Assembly: GCA_018262095.1 (NCBI GenBank)
Contig: JAGTRW010000008.1
Span: forward strand, 62,001 to 126,000
DNA: 64,000 nucleotides
Reading direction: 5' to 3'
Origin: Pseudomonadota bacterium
GTDB lineage: Bacteria > Pseudomonadota > Gammaproteobacteria > Burkholderiales > Rhodocyclaceae
Under the pieces are notes generated by a model. It saw nothing but the letters and a program-made list of their open reading frames with translations. It was not told the DNA's origin and ran no database searches. The position numbers were made by a program, and so were the translations under genes. Every line of letters starts with the position of its first letter. Position 1 is the stretch's first letter. Of this stretch, positions 18,029-26,891 are shown piece by piece.

Positions 18029-18051
18029 CCGCCGGTCAGTGCGACCGGCGG
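18029..18051 (-). terminator. Hairpin at the end of the trp operon
   Basis: CCGCCGGTC and GACCGGCGG form a perfect nine-pair stem with a five-base loop, starting 9 bp beyond the trpC stop on the minus strand. No T-run follows, so termination there may need Rho or occur further on, before the porin promoter. Confidence 0.5.
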
Positions 18052-18060
18052 GCTCGGTCT

Positions 18061-18849
18061 TCAGGCAAACAGGCTGGCCAGCGCCTGTCCCGGGCTGGCT
18101 GCGCGCATGAAGGCTTCGCCGACGAGAAAGGCATTGACGTGGTTTTTACGCATCAGCTCGACGTCGGTCGCGGCCAGGATTCCGCTTTCGGTGACGACGA
18201 TGCGTCCGTCGGGGATTTTCGGCAAGAGGTCGATCGTCGTCTGCAGGCTGACTTCGAAGGTCCGCAGGTTGCGGTTGTTGATTCCGATCAGCGGCGTGCA
18301 CAGTTGCAGTGCGAGGTCGAGCTCGTCGCCGTTGTGCACCTCGACGAGAACCGCCAGGCCAAGGCTCAGGGCGATCGACTCGAAGTCGCGCAGCGCGGCG
18401 AGGTCGAGCGCCGCGGCGATCAGCAGCACAGCGTCGGCGCCCATCGCGCGCGCCTCGAAGATCTGATAGGGGTCGACCAGGAAGTCCTTGCGCAACACCG
18501 GCAGCGTGCAGGCTGCGCGCGCCGCCTGCAGGTATTCGGGCGCTCCTTTAAAGAACTGGCGGTCGGTGAGTACCGAGAGGCACGCTGCGCCGTGCGCCGC
18601 GTAGTCGGCGGCGATCTGCGCGGGATTGAAGTCGGCGCGCAGCAGCCCCTTCGACGGGCTGGCCTGCTTGACCTCGGCGATCACCGCCGATTGGCCGGCA
18701 TCGATCTTGCTGCGGATGGCGCCGACGAAATCGCGCGGCGCCGGCTGTGCCAGTGCTTCTTCGCGCAGCGCGGCGAGCGATTTGGCCGCGCGCGCGGCGG
18801 CGACTTCGTCGCGCTTGACCGCGAGAATCCTGTTGAGGATGTCGCTCAT
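18061..18849 (-). CDS. trpC: Indole-3-glycerol-phosphate synthase
   Basis: A 262-residue TIM barrel that closes the indole ring from CdRP in tryptophan synthesis. Motifs include [12 protein letters not shown] (catalytic Lys and phosphate site), [12 protein letters not shown] and the [12 protein letters not shown] segment. This is a monofunctional enzyme without a fused TrpF domain, as usual in betaproteobacteria. It is last in trpEGDC and overlaps trpD by 4 bp (ATGA). Confidence 0.97.
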   Translation of the reverse strand: MSDILNRILAVKRDEVAAARAAKSLAALREEALAQPAPRDFVGAIRSKIDAGQSAVIAEVKQASPSKGLLRADFNPAQIAADYAAHGAACLSVLTDRQFFKGAPEYLQAARAACTLPVLRKDFLVDPYQIFEARAMGADAVLLIAAALDLAALRDFESIALSLGLAVLVEVHNGDELDLALQLCTPLIGINNRNLRTFEVSLQTTIDLLPKIPDGRIVVTESGILAATDVELMRKNHVNAFLVGEAFMRAASPGQALASLFA

Positions 18850-19871
18850 GCCGCGAAGCTCTGCGTGAAGCGAACGAATTCGTCGAGCTTGGCGCGCGCC
18901 GCGCCGCTCGCGATCGCTTCGCGCGCCAGCGCGATGCCTGACTGGATCGAGTCGGCGACGTTGGCGGTATAGAGCGCGCTGCCGGCGTTGAAGACGACGA
19001 TTTCGCGCGCGACCCCTTCGCTGTTGGCCAGCGCCGAATAAATCATTTCCTTCGACTCCTGCGCGTTATCGACGCGCAGGCTGCGGTTGGACGACATCTG
19101 CAGGCCGAAGTCCTCGGGGTGGATTTCGTACTCAGTGATCTTGCCGTTCCTGAGTTCGCCGACCAGCGTCGCCGCGCCGAGCGAGATCTCGTCCATGCCG
19201 TCGCGGCCGTAGACGACCAGCACGTGCTTGGCGCCCAGGCGCTCCATGACGCGAACCAGGATGCCGACCAGGTCCTCGTGGAAAACGCCGAGCAGCGTGT
19301 TGGGCGCGCCGGCCGGGTTGGTCAAGGGACCTAAGATGTTGAAGATGGTGCGCACGCCCATCTCGCGGCGTACCGGCGCGACGTTCTTCATCGCCGAGTG
19401 ATGGTTGGGTGCGAACATGAAACCGATCCCGGTCGCTGCCAGGCACTCGCTCACCTGCTGCGGGCCGAGCTGGATGTTGACGCCCAGCGCTTCGAGCACG
19501 TCGGCGCTGCCCGAGCTCGACGAGACGCTGCGCCCGCCGTGCTTGGCGACCTTGGCGCCGGCGGCGGCGGCGACGAACATCGACGCGGTCGAGATATTGA
19601 AGGTGTGCGCGCCGTCGCCGCCGGTACCGACGATGTCGACGAAGTGGCTGTTGTCGGCAACGTCGATTCGCGTCGACAACTCGCGCATCACCTGCGCCGC
19701 GGCGGCGATCTCGCCGACCGTCTCCTTCTTGACGCGCAGCCCGGTCAGGATCGCCGCGGTCATCACCGGCGAGACCTCGCCGCCCATGATCTGGCGCATC
19801 AGCGAGGTCATTTCATCGTGGAAGATTTCGCGGTGTTCGATGACCCGCGTCAGTGCCTCTTGTGGTTTCAT
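18846..19871 (-). CDS. trpD: Anthranilate phosphoribosyltransferase
   Basis: A 341-residue enzyme that transfers the phosphoribosyl group of PRPP to anthranilate. The PRPP-binding loop [14 protein letters not shown] and [21 protein letters not shown] are intact. The start at 19871 ([13 protein letters not shown]) overlaps the trpG stop by 4 bp, and the trpC start overlaps its own stop by 4 bp, so the three genes are translationally coupled. Monofunctional, not fused to trpG. Confidence 0.97.
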   Translation of the reverse strand: MKPQEALTRVIEHREIFHDEMTSLMRQIMGGEVSPVMTAAILTGLRVKKETVGEIAAAAQVMRELSTRIDVADNSHFVDIVGTGGDGAHTFNISTASMFVAAAAGAKVAKHGGRSVSSSSGSADVLEALGVNIQLGPQQVSECLAATGIGFMFAPNHHSAMKNVAPVRREMGVRTIFNILGPLTNPAGAPNTLLGVFHEDLVGILVRVMERLGAKHVLVVYGRDGMDEISLGAATLVGELRNGKITEYEIHPEDFGLQMSSNRSLRVDNAQESKEMIYSALANSEGVAREIVVFNAGSALYTANVADSIQSGIALAREAIASGAARAKLDEFVRFTQSFAA

Positions 19872-20440
19872 CGGGAGTGCTCCGTGAGAAAGTTTTTGAG
19901 CATGTCGTGGCCGTGCTCGGTAAGAATCGACTCGGGGTGGAACTGAACGCCTTCGACGGCAAGCCGTCGGTGGCGCACGCCCATGATCTCGCCGTCGGCG
20001 GTCCACGCCGTAACCTGCAGGCAGTCGGGCAGCGACTCGCGCTCGATCGCCAGCGAATGGTAGCGCGTGCAGGTGAGCGGGTTGGGCAGGCCGCGAAAAA
20101 CGCCAAAGTCGTTGTGATGGACCGGCGAAACCTTGCCGTGCATCAGCTGCTTGGCGTGCACGATGGCCCCGCCAAAGGCCTCGCCGATCGCCTGATGCCC
20201 CAGGCAGACGCCGAGCAGCGGAATCTTGCCGGCAAACTCGCGAATCGCCGCCAGCGACACGCCGGCTTGCGCCGGCGCGCAGGGTCCGGGCGAGATCACC
20301 AGGTAGTCGGGGTCGAGGCTGGCGATTGCGGCGAGCGAAATCGCGTCGTTGCGATAGACGCGGACGTCCTGCCCGAGCTCGCCGAAGTACTGGACGATGT
20401 TGTAGGTGAAGCTGTCGTAGTTGTCGATCATCAATAGCAT
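19868..20440 (-). CDS. trpG: Anthranilate synthase glutamine amidotransferase subunit
   Basis: A 190-residue class I glutaminase that supplies ammonia to TrpE; in betaproteobacteria the same protein commonly also serves PabB in folate synthesis. The nucleophile Cys is in [10 protein letters not shown] and the His-Glu pair in GVQFHPES. It lies 12 bp after trpE and overlaps trpD by 4 bp. Confidence 0.96.
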   Translation of the reverse strand: MLLMIDNYDSFTYNIVQYFGELGQDVRVYRNDAISLAAIASLDPDYLVISPGPCAPAQAGVSLAAIREFAGKIPLLGVCLGHQAIGEAFGGAIVHAKQLMHGKVSPVHHNDFGVFRGLPNPLTCTRYHSLAIERESLPDCLQVTAWTADGEIMGVRHRRLAVEGVQFHPESILTEHGHDMLKNFLTEHSR

Positions 20441-20452
20441 GGCAGGCTCTCC

Positions 20453-21949
20453 TTATTGGGCGGCGCTGGGGGCGACGTTATCGAGGCCGGCCTGCACCAG
20501 TTCCGCGGCGCGCAGCAACGCGCGCGCCTTGTTCTCGGTTTCCAGCCATTCGTTCTCGGGAACCGAGTCGGCGACGATTCCGGCGGCGGCTTGCACGTAG
20601 AGCATCTGGTCCTTGACGATTCCGGTGCGGATCGCGATCGCCAGGTCCATTTCGCCCGAGAAGCTCAGGTAGCCGCAGGCGCCGCCGTAGAGGCCACGCT
20701 TGACCGGTTCGAGTTCGTCGATGATTTCCATCGCGCGAACCTTGGGCGCGCCCGACAGTGTTCCTGCCGGGAACGTTGCGCGCAGCACGTCGAGGTTGCT
20801 GATTTCGGGCAGCAGCAATCCTTCGACGTTGGAGACGATGTGCATCACGTGCGAGTAGCGCTCGATGACCATCTGGTCGGTGACCTTGACGCTGCCGGTC
20901 ACCGCGATTCTGCCGATGTCGTTGCGCGCCAGATCAATGAGCATCACGTGCTCGGCGATCTCCTTGGGGTCGGCGAGCAGATCCTTGGCATTCTTGATAT
21001 CCTGCTCGGGCGTCGCGCCGCGCGGACGCGTTCCGGCCAGCGGGCGGATCGTCACTTTCCTGCCGCCCGCGGTCGCTTCCTGGCGAACCAGGATTTCGGG
21101 CGACGCGCCGACCACCTGGAAATCGTCGAAGTCGTAGTAGTACATATAGGGAGACGGGTTGAGCGAGCGCAGCGCGCGATACAAGGTGAGCGGCGACTCT
21201 CCGAACGGCAGCTTGATGCGCTGGCCGATCTGCACCTGCATCATGTCGCCGTCGGTGATGTAGTCCTTGGCGCGCAATACCGCCGCCAGGTAGTCATCCT
21301 TGGCGAAGTCGCGGATCGGCGCGCTGGCCGCCGAGGGCTTGCTCTCGGGAACGGCAAGCGGACTGCGCAAGCGCGCCGCCAGTTGATGCAGCCGCGCCTG
21401 GCCGCGCGCGTAGGCGTCGGACGCGGCCGGATCGACATAGACGATCAGGTAGATCTTTCCCGACAGGCTGTCGACGACCGCCAGCTCCTCGGTCTGCAGC
21501 AGCAGGATGTCGGGCATGTTAACGTCGTCGGGCTTGCCGAACTTGGCGAGCTTGGGCTCGACGTAACGCACCGTCTCGTAGCCGAAGTAGCCGGCAAGCC
21601 CGCCGCAGAAGCGCGGGAAATCGGGCGGCACATAGACCTTGAAGCGCGCCTGGTAGGCGGCGAGGAAGTCGAGCGGATTGCCGTCAGCGCGTTCGATTAC
21701 CTGGCCGTCGCAGACGACTTCGGTTGAGAATTCGCGGGCGCGCAGCAGCGTGCGGGCCGGCAGGCCGATGAACGAATAGCGGCCGAAGCGTTCGCCGCCG
21801 ACGACCGATTCGAGCAGGAAGCTGTTGGGCGCGTTGGCGAGCTTGAGGTAGATCGAGAGCGGGGTGTCGAGATCGGCGAAGGTCTCGAGGGTGACCGGGA
21901 TGCGGTTATAGCCTTGCGCGGCAAGGCGATTGAAAGCTGATTCGGACAT
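20453..21949 (-). CDS. trpE: Anthranilate synthase component I
   Basis: A 498-residue chorismate-using enzyme, first step of tryptophan synthesis. The N-terminal [18 protein letters not shown] contains the LLES element of the tryptophan feedback site. The catalytic domain carries [48 protein letters not shown] and [15 protein letters not shown]. The ATG at 21949 ([12 protein letters not shown]) has GGAG upstream; earlier in-frame Met residues fall in the leader region. Directly upstream are a Trp-rich leader peptide and hairpins (21980-22099), suggesting attenuation. Confidence 0.97.
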   Translation of the reverse strand: MSESAFNRLAAQGYNRIPVTLETFADLDTPLSIYLKLANAPNSFLLESVVGGERFGRYSFIGLPARTLLRAREFSTEVVCDGQVIERADGNPLDFLAAYQARFKVYVPPDFPRFCGGLAGYFGYETVRYVEPKLAKFGKPDDVNMPDILLLQTEELAVVDSLSGKIYLIVYVDPAASDAYARGQARLHQLAARLRSPLAVPESKPSAASAPIRDFAKDDYLAAVLRAKDYITDGDMMQVQIGQRIKLPFGESPLTLYRALRSLNPSPYMYYYDFDDFQVVGASPEILVRQEATAGGRKVTIRPLAGTRPRGATPEQDIKNAKDLLADPKEIAEHVMLIDLARNDIGRIAVTGSVKVTDQMVIERYSHVMHIVSNVEGLLLPEISNLDVLRATFPAGTLSGAPKVRAMEIIDELEPVKRGLYGGACGYLSFSGEMDLAIAIRTGIVKDQMLYVQAAAGIVADSVPENEWLETENKARALLRAAELVQAGLDNVAPSAAQ

Positions 21950-21979
21950 GAACGACTCCACAAACAATGACTGCAACGG

Positions 21980-22049
21980 TCGGCGCAGGTGCGCCGATGC
22001 GAAAAGAAGCTTAAACGGGGCTTACTGGCAGGAACGCCAGGGCCAAGCC
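21980..22049 (-). promoter_or_regulatory. Candidate trp attenuator: hairpins between the leader peptide and trpE
   Basis: On the minus strand, CTGGC (22040-22036) pairs with GCCAG (22029-22025) across the last Trp codon and the leader stop, with an outer GGCTT/AAGCC (22049-22045 with 22023-22019). A second hairpin, TCGGCGC loop ACCT GCGCCGA, lies at 21997-21980, 30 bp before trpE. A T-rich stretch (TTCTTTT) lies between the two. No clean T-run follows the second hairpin, so the terminator structure is not settled. The arrangement fits ribosome-mediated attenuation or translational control. Confidence 0.45.
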
Positions 22050-22099
22050 TCCGCCCAGAATGCGGGCTCGCGATGCAGGTTGTGGTGAAGTGCTTTCAT
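22022..22099 (-). CDS. trpL: Trp-rich leader peptide of the trp operon
   Basis: A 25-codon open frame just upstream of trpE that ends at a TAA at 22022. Residues 14-21 read FWAEAWPW, so three of the 25 residues are Trp, within seven positions. Its ATG overlaps the gph stop as ATGA (22099-22096), so translation could be coupled to gph; there is no obvious separate ribosome site. Hairpins begin inside the Trp-codon region and continue to trpE. A Trp cluster in a short frame directly before trpE is the classic signature of an attenuation leader, read here from sequence alone. Confidence 0.65.
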   Translation of the reverse strand: MKALHHNLHREPAFWAEAWPWRSCQ

Positions 22100-22794
22100 T
22101 TATTGCGGTGCGTGATCAACTGTGCGACGTAATCGATGGTCGGAACTATAGCATCGCAAGCGAGTTCCTGCACGTCGCGCCCCTCGTTGTAGCCGTAGGG
22201 CAGCAGGAAGACATGGCAGCCGGCGGCGCGGCCGGCGAGGAAATCGTTGACCGAATCGCCGATGAACAGCGTGTCGGTCGGTGAGACGTCGAGCCGGCCG
22301 CAGGCCCAGATCAGCGCCATCGGGTCGGGTTTTTGCCGCGGCAGCAGGTCGCCGCTGACGACCACGTCGAAGTAGGCCGAAAGCCCCATGAGTTCGAGCA
22401 GCGGCAGCGTGAACGCCTGCGCCTTGTTGGTGATCACGCCGAGCGGCAGGCCTTTGGCCTTGAGTTCTTTGAGCCCGTCGATGACGCCCGGGTAGGGCCG
22501 CACCTGGCGGCCGTTTTCGCGCGCGTAGTGAGCGCGGAAACTGTCGAGCGCTTCCTGCGGCGGCAAGGTCGCGTCGTCGGCGACGTCGAGCGAGCCGGCG
22601 AGAACGCGCTTGACCAGATTGGGGATGCCGCGCCCGACGTAGCTGCGCGTCGCCGCCTCGGGCAAGGGCGGGCGACCGAGGTCGCGCAGCATCGCGCTGG
22701 CCGCCGCGTGCAGGTCGGGCAGCGTGTCGAGCAGCGTCCCGTCGAGGTCGAAGAGGACGGCGCTGACGGCCAGCGGGGTGGTGGTTTTCTTCAT
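22096..22794 (-). CDS. gph: Phosphoglycolate phosphatase
   Basis: A 232-residue HAD phosphatase that clears 2-phosphoglycolate, a product of DNA repair or RuBisCO oxygenation. HAD motif I FDLDGTLLDT (residues 16-25), motif II GVITNKA, and motif III/IV GDLLPRQKPDP and FIGDSVNDF are all present. Gph upstream of trpE is a common betaproteobacterial arrangement. It lies 12 bp after the ParA-like gene and its stop overlaps the trp leader start, so the trp genes may be read from an upstream promoter as well as their own. Confidence 0.95.
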   Translation of the reverse strand: MKKTTTPLAVSAVLFDLDGTLLDTLPDLHAAASAMLRDLGRPPLPEAATRSYVGRGIPNLVKRVLAGSLDVADDATLPPQEALDSFRAHYARENGRQVRPYPGVIDGLKELKAKGLPLGVITNKAQAFTLPLLELMGLSAYFDVVVSGDLLPRQKPDPMALIWACGRLDVSPTDTLFIGDSVNDFLAGRAAGCHVFLLPYGYNEGRDVQELACDAIVPTIDYVAQLITHRNK

Positions 22795-22806
22795 TTTTTC
22801 TTTCGT

Positions 22807-23436
22807 TCAGTTGGAATCATCGACCCAGTCGATGATCGCCTGCCACTGCGCGCGGTCCTTCTCGGCGCGCGCGGCAGACAAGTCGAACAGCGTCATTCCG
22901 GCGGCGGCGAGTTGCACGTAGAGCTGGGTATCGCGCAGACAGGTCAGCACCGGCAAGTCGTACGAGTCGAGGAAGCGCTCGAGTTCGCCGGCGGCGCGCG
23001 TGCGCGCGTCGACGCGCATGCCGACGACGGCGACGAAGGTGCGCGCCTTGCGCACCGCTTTTTCCTCGAGCAGCGTTTCGAGAAAATGGCGCGTCGCCAG
23101 GATGTCGAAGAGCGACGGCTGGACCGGAACGATCACCTGGTCGACCTGCGCCAGCATGCGTTCGAGCGATTTGCCGTGCAGTCCCGCGGCGCTGTCGAGG
23201 ACGACGTGCGTGCTGCCCTTGGGTGGCCTGGCCGGCAGCCCTTTGTCGACGTCCCAGCTGCGGATCGGCGGCAGGACGGCCGGGCGGATCTGCAGCCAGT
23301 CGCGCGCTGACTGCTGGCGGTCGGTATCGCCGAGCATCACTTGGTGGCCGCAGCGCGCGAAGTAGCCCGCGAGGTTGGTTGCCAGCGTCGATTTGCCCGA
23401 GCCGCCCTTGGGGTTGGCGACGAGAATTGATTTCAT
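22807..23436 (-). CDS. ParA-family ATPase (orphan)
   Basis: A 209-residue P-loop ATPase with the deviant Walker A NPKGGSGKST (residues 8-17), the Asp in LGDTDRQQSA, and the switch-II-like VVLDSAAGLHG. It has the length of a minimal ParA/MinD-like protein without an N-terminal DNA-binding region. No ParB gene or parS-like site is near, so chromosome partition is unlikely; positioning of a membrane or other complex is possible. It overlaps the TAXI gene by 4 bp, a tight coupling that suggests a shared role. The start at 23436 begins at the Walker A strand. Confidence 0.88.
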   Translation of the reverse strand: MKSILVANPKGGSGKSTLATNLAGYFARCGHQVMLGDTDRQQSARDWLQIRPAVLPPIRSWDVDKGLPARPPKGSTHVVLDSAAGLHGKSLERMLAQVDQVIVPVQPSLFDILATRHFLETLLEEKAVRKARTFVAVVGMRVDARTRAAGELERFLDSYDLPVLTCLRDTQLYVQLAAAGMTLFDLSAARAEKDRAQWQAIIDWVDDSN

Positions 23437-24761
23437 GTGCCGGCCTCGCTGCGTTCTTTGAGCGCCAGAAGTTCGGCGCGAACCAGGTTGATGTGCTCGC
23501 GCAGCGTGTAAAAGAGGTCGCTGAACGACAGGGGGATGTTGCGCGAATAGGCGTCCTCCTCGATGCGGTCGAGGCGGATCAGGTAGTCGGCGTGGCGCGA
23601 GCCATCGTAAGCGTGGCGCAGTTCGTTCTCGAGGAACTTGAGGTCGCCGTAGCAGCGGAAGATCTTCGAGCGAACGCGCCAGTTGTAGATCGACGGCGCG
23701 ACCTTGAGCAGCGGCAAGAGCAGGATGATGATCGGCAGGATCAGCACGAACAATCGCTCGACCAGCACCGCGATCCAGAACGGCAGGTAGCGCTGCAGCA
23801 ACGGCGGCCCGGACTTGTAGTAGCGCGTCGCTTCGGCCGAGAGATCGAAGCTGTGATCCTTGTAGGCGGGAAACTCGCCGGCGCGCTGGAAGAAACCGCT
23901 CTGGCCGTTGACCTCGCTCATCGCCTGCAGCAGCAGGCTGGCGAGCGCCGGGTGCAGGCTCTCGCTGACGATCACGTTGGCGGTCGTCGCCAGCAGCACG
24001 GTGTCTCTGGGCGGCGTGTCGCGAACCAGGTCGACGACGCCGCGCGGCAATACGATCTTCGACAGGAAGGGGAAGCGCCGCGCGTAGGCGTCGGCCTGGA
24101 CGAAGCTCATCACGCGAACGCCCGGCGAACGCAGCAGCACCTGGACGACCGGCGCCTCGGGCGCGGCGACGATGAAGGCGGCGTCGATCTTTCCCTGCTG
24201 CAAGGCCTCGGCCGCGTTGAGTCCATCGACCGGCAGCAGGTTCTTGCCGCGCGTGGCGATCTCGTTGGCTTCGAGCAGCTGCAGCGCCAGGCCGCGAATG
24301 CCGCTGCCTTCCTCGCCGACGGCGATGCGCGCTCCGGCGAGTTGATAAAGCTTGTCGATGCGCGTCTCGCTGCGATAGAAGACCCACACCGGCTCGTAGG
24401 CGACGCTGCCGAGCGAGCGCAGATCGCTTTGCTCGTCGCCGCTCAGTACCTCGTCGATGCCGCCCTGGATCAGGGCGATGTCGGCCTCGCCTTGCTTGAG
24501 GCGTTCAAGATTCTGTTGCGAACCCGACGAGGTCAGGATCTTGAGCGTGATGCCGTTGGCCGCCAGCAGCTCGCCGTAGCGCTTGGCGTAGGCGTAGTAG
24601 GCGCCGGTCTCGCCGCCGGTCGAAATGCTCATCTCGCGCGGCGGCGCCGGCTTGACGAACTGATAGGCGACGGCAAAACCCAGCGCCGTGATCAGAACGA
24701 TCGGCCAGGCCGTCGCCAGCAGGTCGCGGATCGAAACGAACTTGGCGCGCAGTTTGTTCAT
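23433..24761 (-). CDS. TAXI-family solute-binding protein with membrane anchors
   Basis: A 442-residue TRAP-associated extracytoplasmic immunogenic (TAXI) protein. An N-terminal membrane segment (about 17-36) precedes the binding domain, which opens with STGGETGAYYAYAKRYGELL, the family pattern for small organic-acid ligands, and contains QGEADIALIQGG. Near 330-350 there is a second hydrophobic segment (IAVLVERLFVLILPIIILLLPLL) followed by a cytoplasmic tail. No TRAP permease gene is nearby, so it may be a sensor or belong to a distant transporter. It overlaps Qor by 1 bp and ParA by 4 bp. Confidence 0.85.
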   Translation of the reverse strand: MNKLRAKFVSIRDLLATAWPIVLITALGFAVAYQFVKPAPPREMSISTGGETGAYYAYAKRYGELLAANGITLKILTSSGSQQNLERLKQGEADIALIQGGIDEVLSGDEQSDLRSLGSVAYEPVWVFYRSETRIDKLYQLAGARIAVGEEGSGIRGLALQLLEANEIATRGKNLLPVDGLNAAEALQQGKIDAAFIVAAPEAPVVQVLLRSPGVRVMSFVQADAYARRFPFLSKIVLPRGVVDLVRDTPPRDTVLLATTANVIVSESLHPALASLLLQAMSEVNGQSGFFQRAGEFPAYKDHSFDLSAEATRYYKSGPPLLQRYLPFWIAVLVERLFVLILPIIILLLPLLKVAPSIYNWRVRSKIFRCYGDLKFLENELRHAYDGSRHADYLIRLDRIEEDAYSRNIPLSFSDLFYTLREHINLVRAELLALKERSEAGT

Positions 24762-25735
24762 CAGGGCAGCAAGATCGTCGATCCGGTCGTCTTGCGCGCT
24801 TCGAGGTCGCGATGCGCGCTCGAAGCGTCGGCGAGCGCGTAGGTCTGGTTGATCTCGATCTTGACCTGTCCCGAGCCGACGACGGCGAACAGTTCAGCGC
24901 CGAGCGCGACCAGGTCGGCGCGCTTGGCGCTGTAGTGGCCGAGCGTCGGCCGGGTCAGGAACAGCGAGCCTTTTTGCGAGAGCAACAGCGGGTTGAACGG
25001 CGGCACCGCGCCCGAGGCGTTGCCGAACGAGACCATCATGCCGAGCGGGCGCAGGCTGTCGAGCGATCCGGCGAAGGTGTCCTTGCCGACGCCGTCATAG
25101 ACGACCGCGACGCCTTCGCCTGCGGTGATCTCGCGAACGCGCTTGGCGACGTCCTCGTGGGTGTAATAGACGACGTGGTCGCAGCCGTGCGCGAGCGCGA
25201 GCTTGGCCTTGGCTTCCGAGGACACCGTGCCGATCACCGTGGCGCCGAGCGCTTTGGCCCACTGGCAGGCGATCAAGCCGACGCCGCCGGCCGCGGCGTG
25301 GATCAGCACGCGGTCGCCGGCTTGTACCGGGTAGGTGCGGCGCAGCAGGTAGGCGGCGGTCAGCCCCTGCAACATCATCGCCGCGCCGGTGCGGCAGTCG
25401 ATGGCGGCGGGCAGCTTGAGCAGCCGGTCGGCGGGCAGGCAACGCACCTGGCTGTAGGCGCCGAGCGGTCCGCCGGCGTAGGCGACGCGGTCGCCGACCT
25501 GCAGGTCGGTGACGCCGTCGCCGATCGCCTCGACGATTCCGGCGGCCTCGGTCCCCAGGCCAGAGGGCAGCGGCAGCGGGTAGAGTCCGCTGCGGTGATA
25601 GGTGTCGATGAAGTTGAGTCCGACCGCCTCATGGCGCACGCGCGCTTCGCCGGGCGCCGGGTCGCCGACGGCGACCTCCTCCCAGCGCAGCACTTCGGGA
25701 CCGCCGGTCTGATGGAAGCGAATGGCAAAGGGCAT
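24761..25735 (-). CDS. Zinc-independent quinone oxidoreductase (Qor-like MDR)
   Basis: A 324-residue NADPH:quinone reductase of the medium-chain reductase superfamily. The N-terminal GLNFIDTYHRSGLYPLPLPSGLGTEAAG matches Qor, the Rossmann glycine loop is HAAAGGVGLIACQ (about 152-164), and the Zn-ligand Cys of alcohol dehydrogenases is absent. It acts on quinones or enones with NADPH in the cytoplasm. It begins the run Qor-TAXI-ParA-gph-trp; its stop and the TAXI start overlap as TGATG. Confidence 0.92.
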   Translation of the reverse strand: MPFAIRFHQTGGPEVLRWEEVAVGDPAPGEARVRHEAVGLNFIDTYHRSGLYPLPLPSGLGTEAAGIVEAIGDGVTDLQVGDRVAYAGGPLGAYSQVRCLPADRLLKLPAAIDCRTGAAMMLQGLTAAYLLRRTYPVQAGDRVLIHAAAGGVGLIACQWAKALGATVIGTVSSEAKAKLALAHGCDHVVYYTHEDVAKRVREITAGEGVAVVYDGVGKDTFAGSLDSLRPLGMMVSFGNASGAVPPFNPLLLSQKGSLFLTRPTLGHYSAKRADLVALGAELFAVVGSGQVKIEINQTYALADASSAHRDLEARKTTGSTILLP

Positions 25736-25919
25736 TGTTTTCTCCTGGAAAAAGGGCGATGAGCGGATGGCTTCGGGCGCAGACCGCTAGACTAGCCGCT
25801 GCTTGCCTGCGCGGCAAGCCGTGCGCCATGCATAATGGCTTTTCGATGCTTGCCAGGCCACTGCAAGGTCAATCCAGGACGCTCTGAAGTGACCTTTTGA
25901 CGGCTTTTGCGGCGAGTTC

Positions 25920-26873
25920 TCAGAACGGGATGGTCTTGAGCAGCCAGAGCAGGCCGCTCAGCGTGAAGAAAGACGCGATGGTCGTCACCAGCAGCGCCAC
26001 CGCGCAGAAATCGTCCTTGCCGTAGGCCTGCGCCAGCGTCGGATAGATGCCCATCATCGGCATCGCCGCCATCAGCACCGCCGCCGTGCGCAGCGCCGGA
26101 TCGATAGGCGGCAGGCCGAGCAGCGGCAGCACGCTGAGGAACGCGAAAACGGCGAGCGGCAACACGATCAGCTTGCCGACGACGACGGGAACGACCTGTC
26201 GTCCGATGCCGCGCAGCGGCAGGCCGACCAGCGTTCCGCCGATCACGAAAAGCGCGATCGAACTCGTAGACGACGCCAGCATCTCGGCAGTTCGCAGCAG
26301 CGGCTCGGGCAGCTTCCAGCCGGTCGCCGAGACGCAGAGGCCGGCGACTAGTCCGAGCACCAGCGGGTTGGTCGCCAGTCGCTTGAGCGCGCGCCCGACG
26401 ACGCGCCACTGGCCGGCGCCGCCGCGGCTGTGTTCGGCCATGAACAGCAGCAGCGGGATGACGACCGTGTTCTCGACGATCAGGTTGAGCGCCAGCGAGA
26501 CGCCGGCGACCGGCGCTGCCGTCAGCAGCAGGATCGGATAGCCGACGTAGCCGCTGTTGCTGCACGCCATTCCCATCGCCCGAATGGTGCTGGTCGTCGC
26601 ATCGAGCCCGGTGACGCGCCGCGTCCACAGGAAGCCTGCGCCGATCACCAGCAGCGAGCCGAGCAGGTAGGCCGCCAGATAGCTCGCGTTGATGATCTCG
26701 CCGAGCTGGCGTTGCGCCAGCGTCTTGAAGAGCAGCGCTGGCAGCGCGAGGTTGAGGACGAACTTGCCGAAGACGCGCATCTCGATCTTGGCGAAGACGC
26801 CGATTCGCGTGAACAGGTAACCGAGAAAAATGATGATGTAGATCGGCGAGGTGATCGCCAGGATGTCGAGCAT
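25920..26873 (-). CDS. AEC (auxin efflux carrier) family transporter
   Basis: A 317-residue membrane protein with ten hydrophobic segments in the two-bundle pattern of the AEC family, whose bacterial members export malonate, malate or other carboxylates. A first helix LDILAITSPIYIIIFLGYL opens the protein, and the central VIENTVVIPLLLFMAEH is typical. Specificity cannot be read. The 184 bp to the Qor start hold no gene. Confidence 0.88.
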   Translation of the reverse strand: MLDILAITSPIYIIIFLGYLFTRIGVFAKIEMRVFGKFVLNLALPALLFKTLAQRQLGEIINASYLAAYLLGSLLVIGAGFLWTRRVTGLDATTSTIRAMGMACSNSGYVGYPILLLTAAPVAGVSLALNLIVENTVVIPLLLFMAEHSRGGAGQWRVVGRALKRLATNPLVLGLVAGLCVSATGWKLPEPLLRTAEMLASSTSSIALFVIGGTLVGLPLRGIGRQVVPVVVGKLIVLPLAVFAFLSVLPLLGLPPIDPALRTAAVLMAAMPMMGIYPTLAQAYGKDDFCAVALLVTTIASFFTLSGLLWLLKTIPF

Positions 26874-26891
26874 GAGAGGTTCTCTGGTGGG

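Noticed and set aside
22807-23436. A plasmid or chromosome partition locus around the ParA-like gene
   Set aside because: No ParB gene, no parS-like palindromes and no origin features are nearby.
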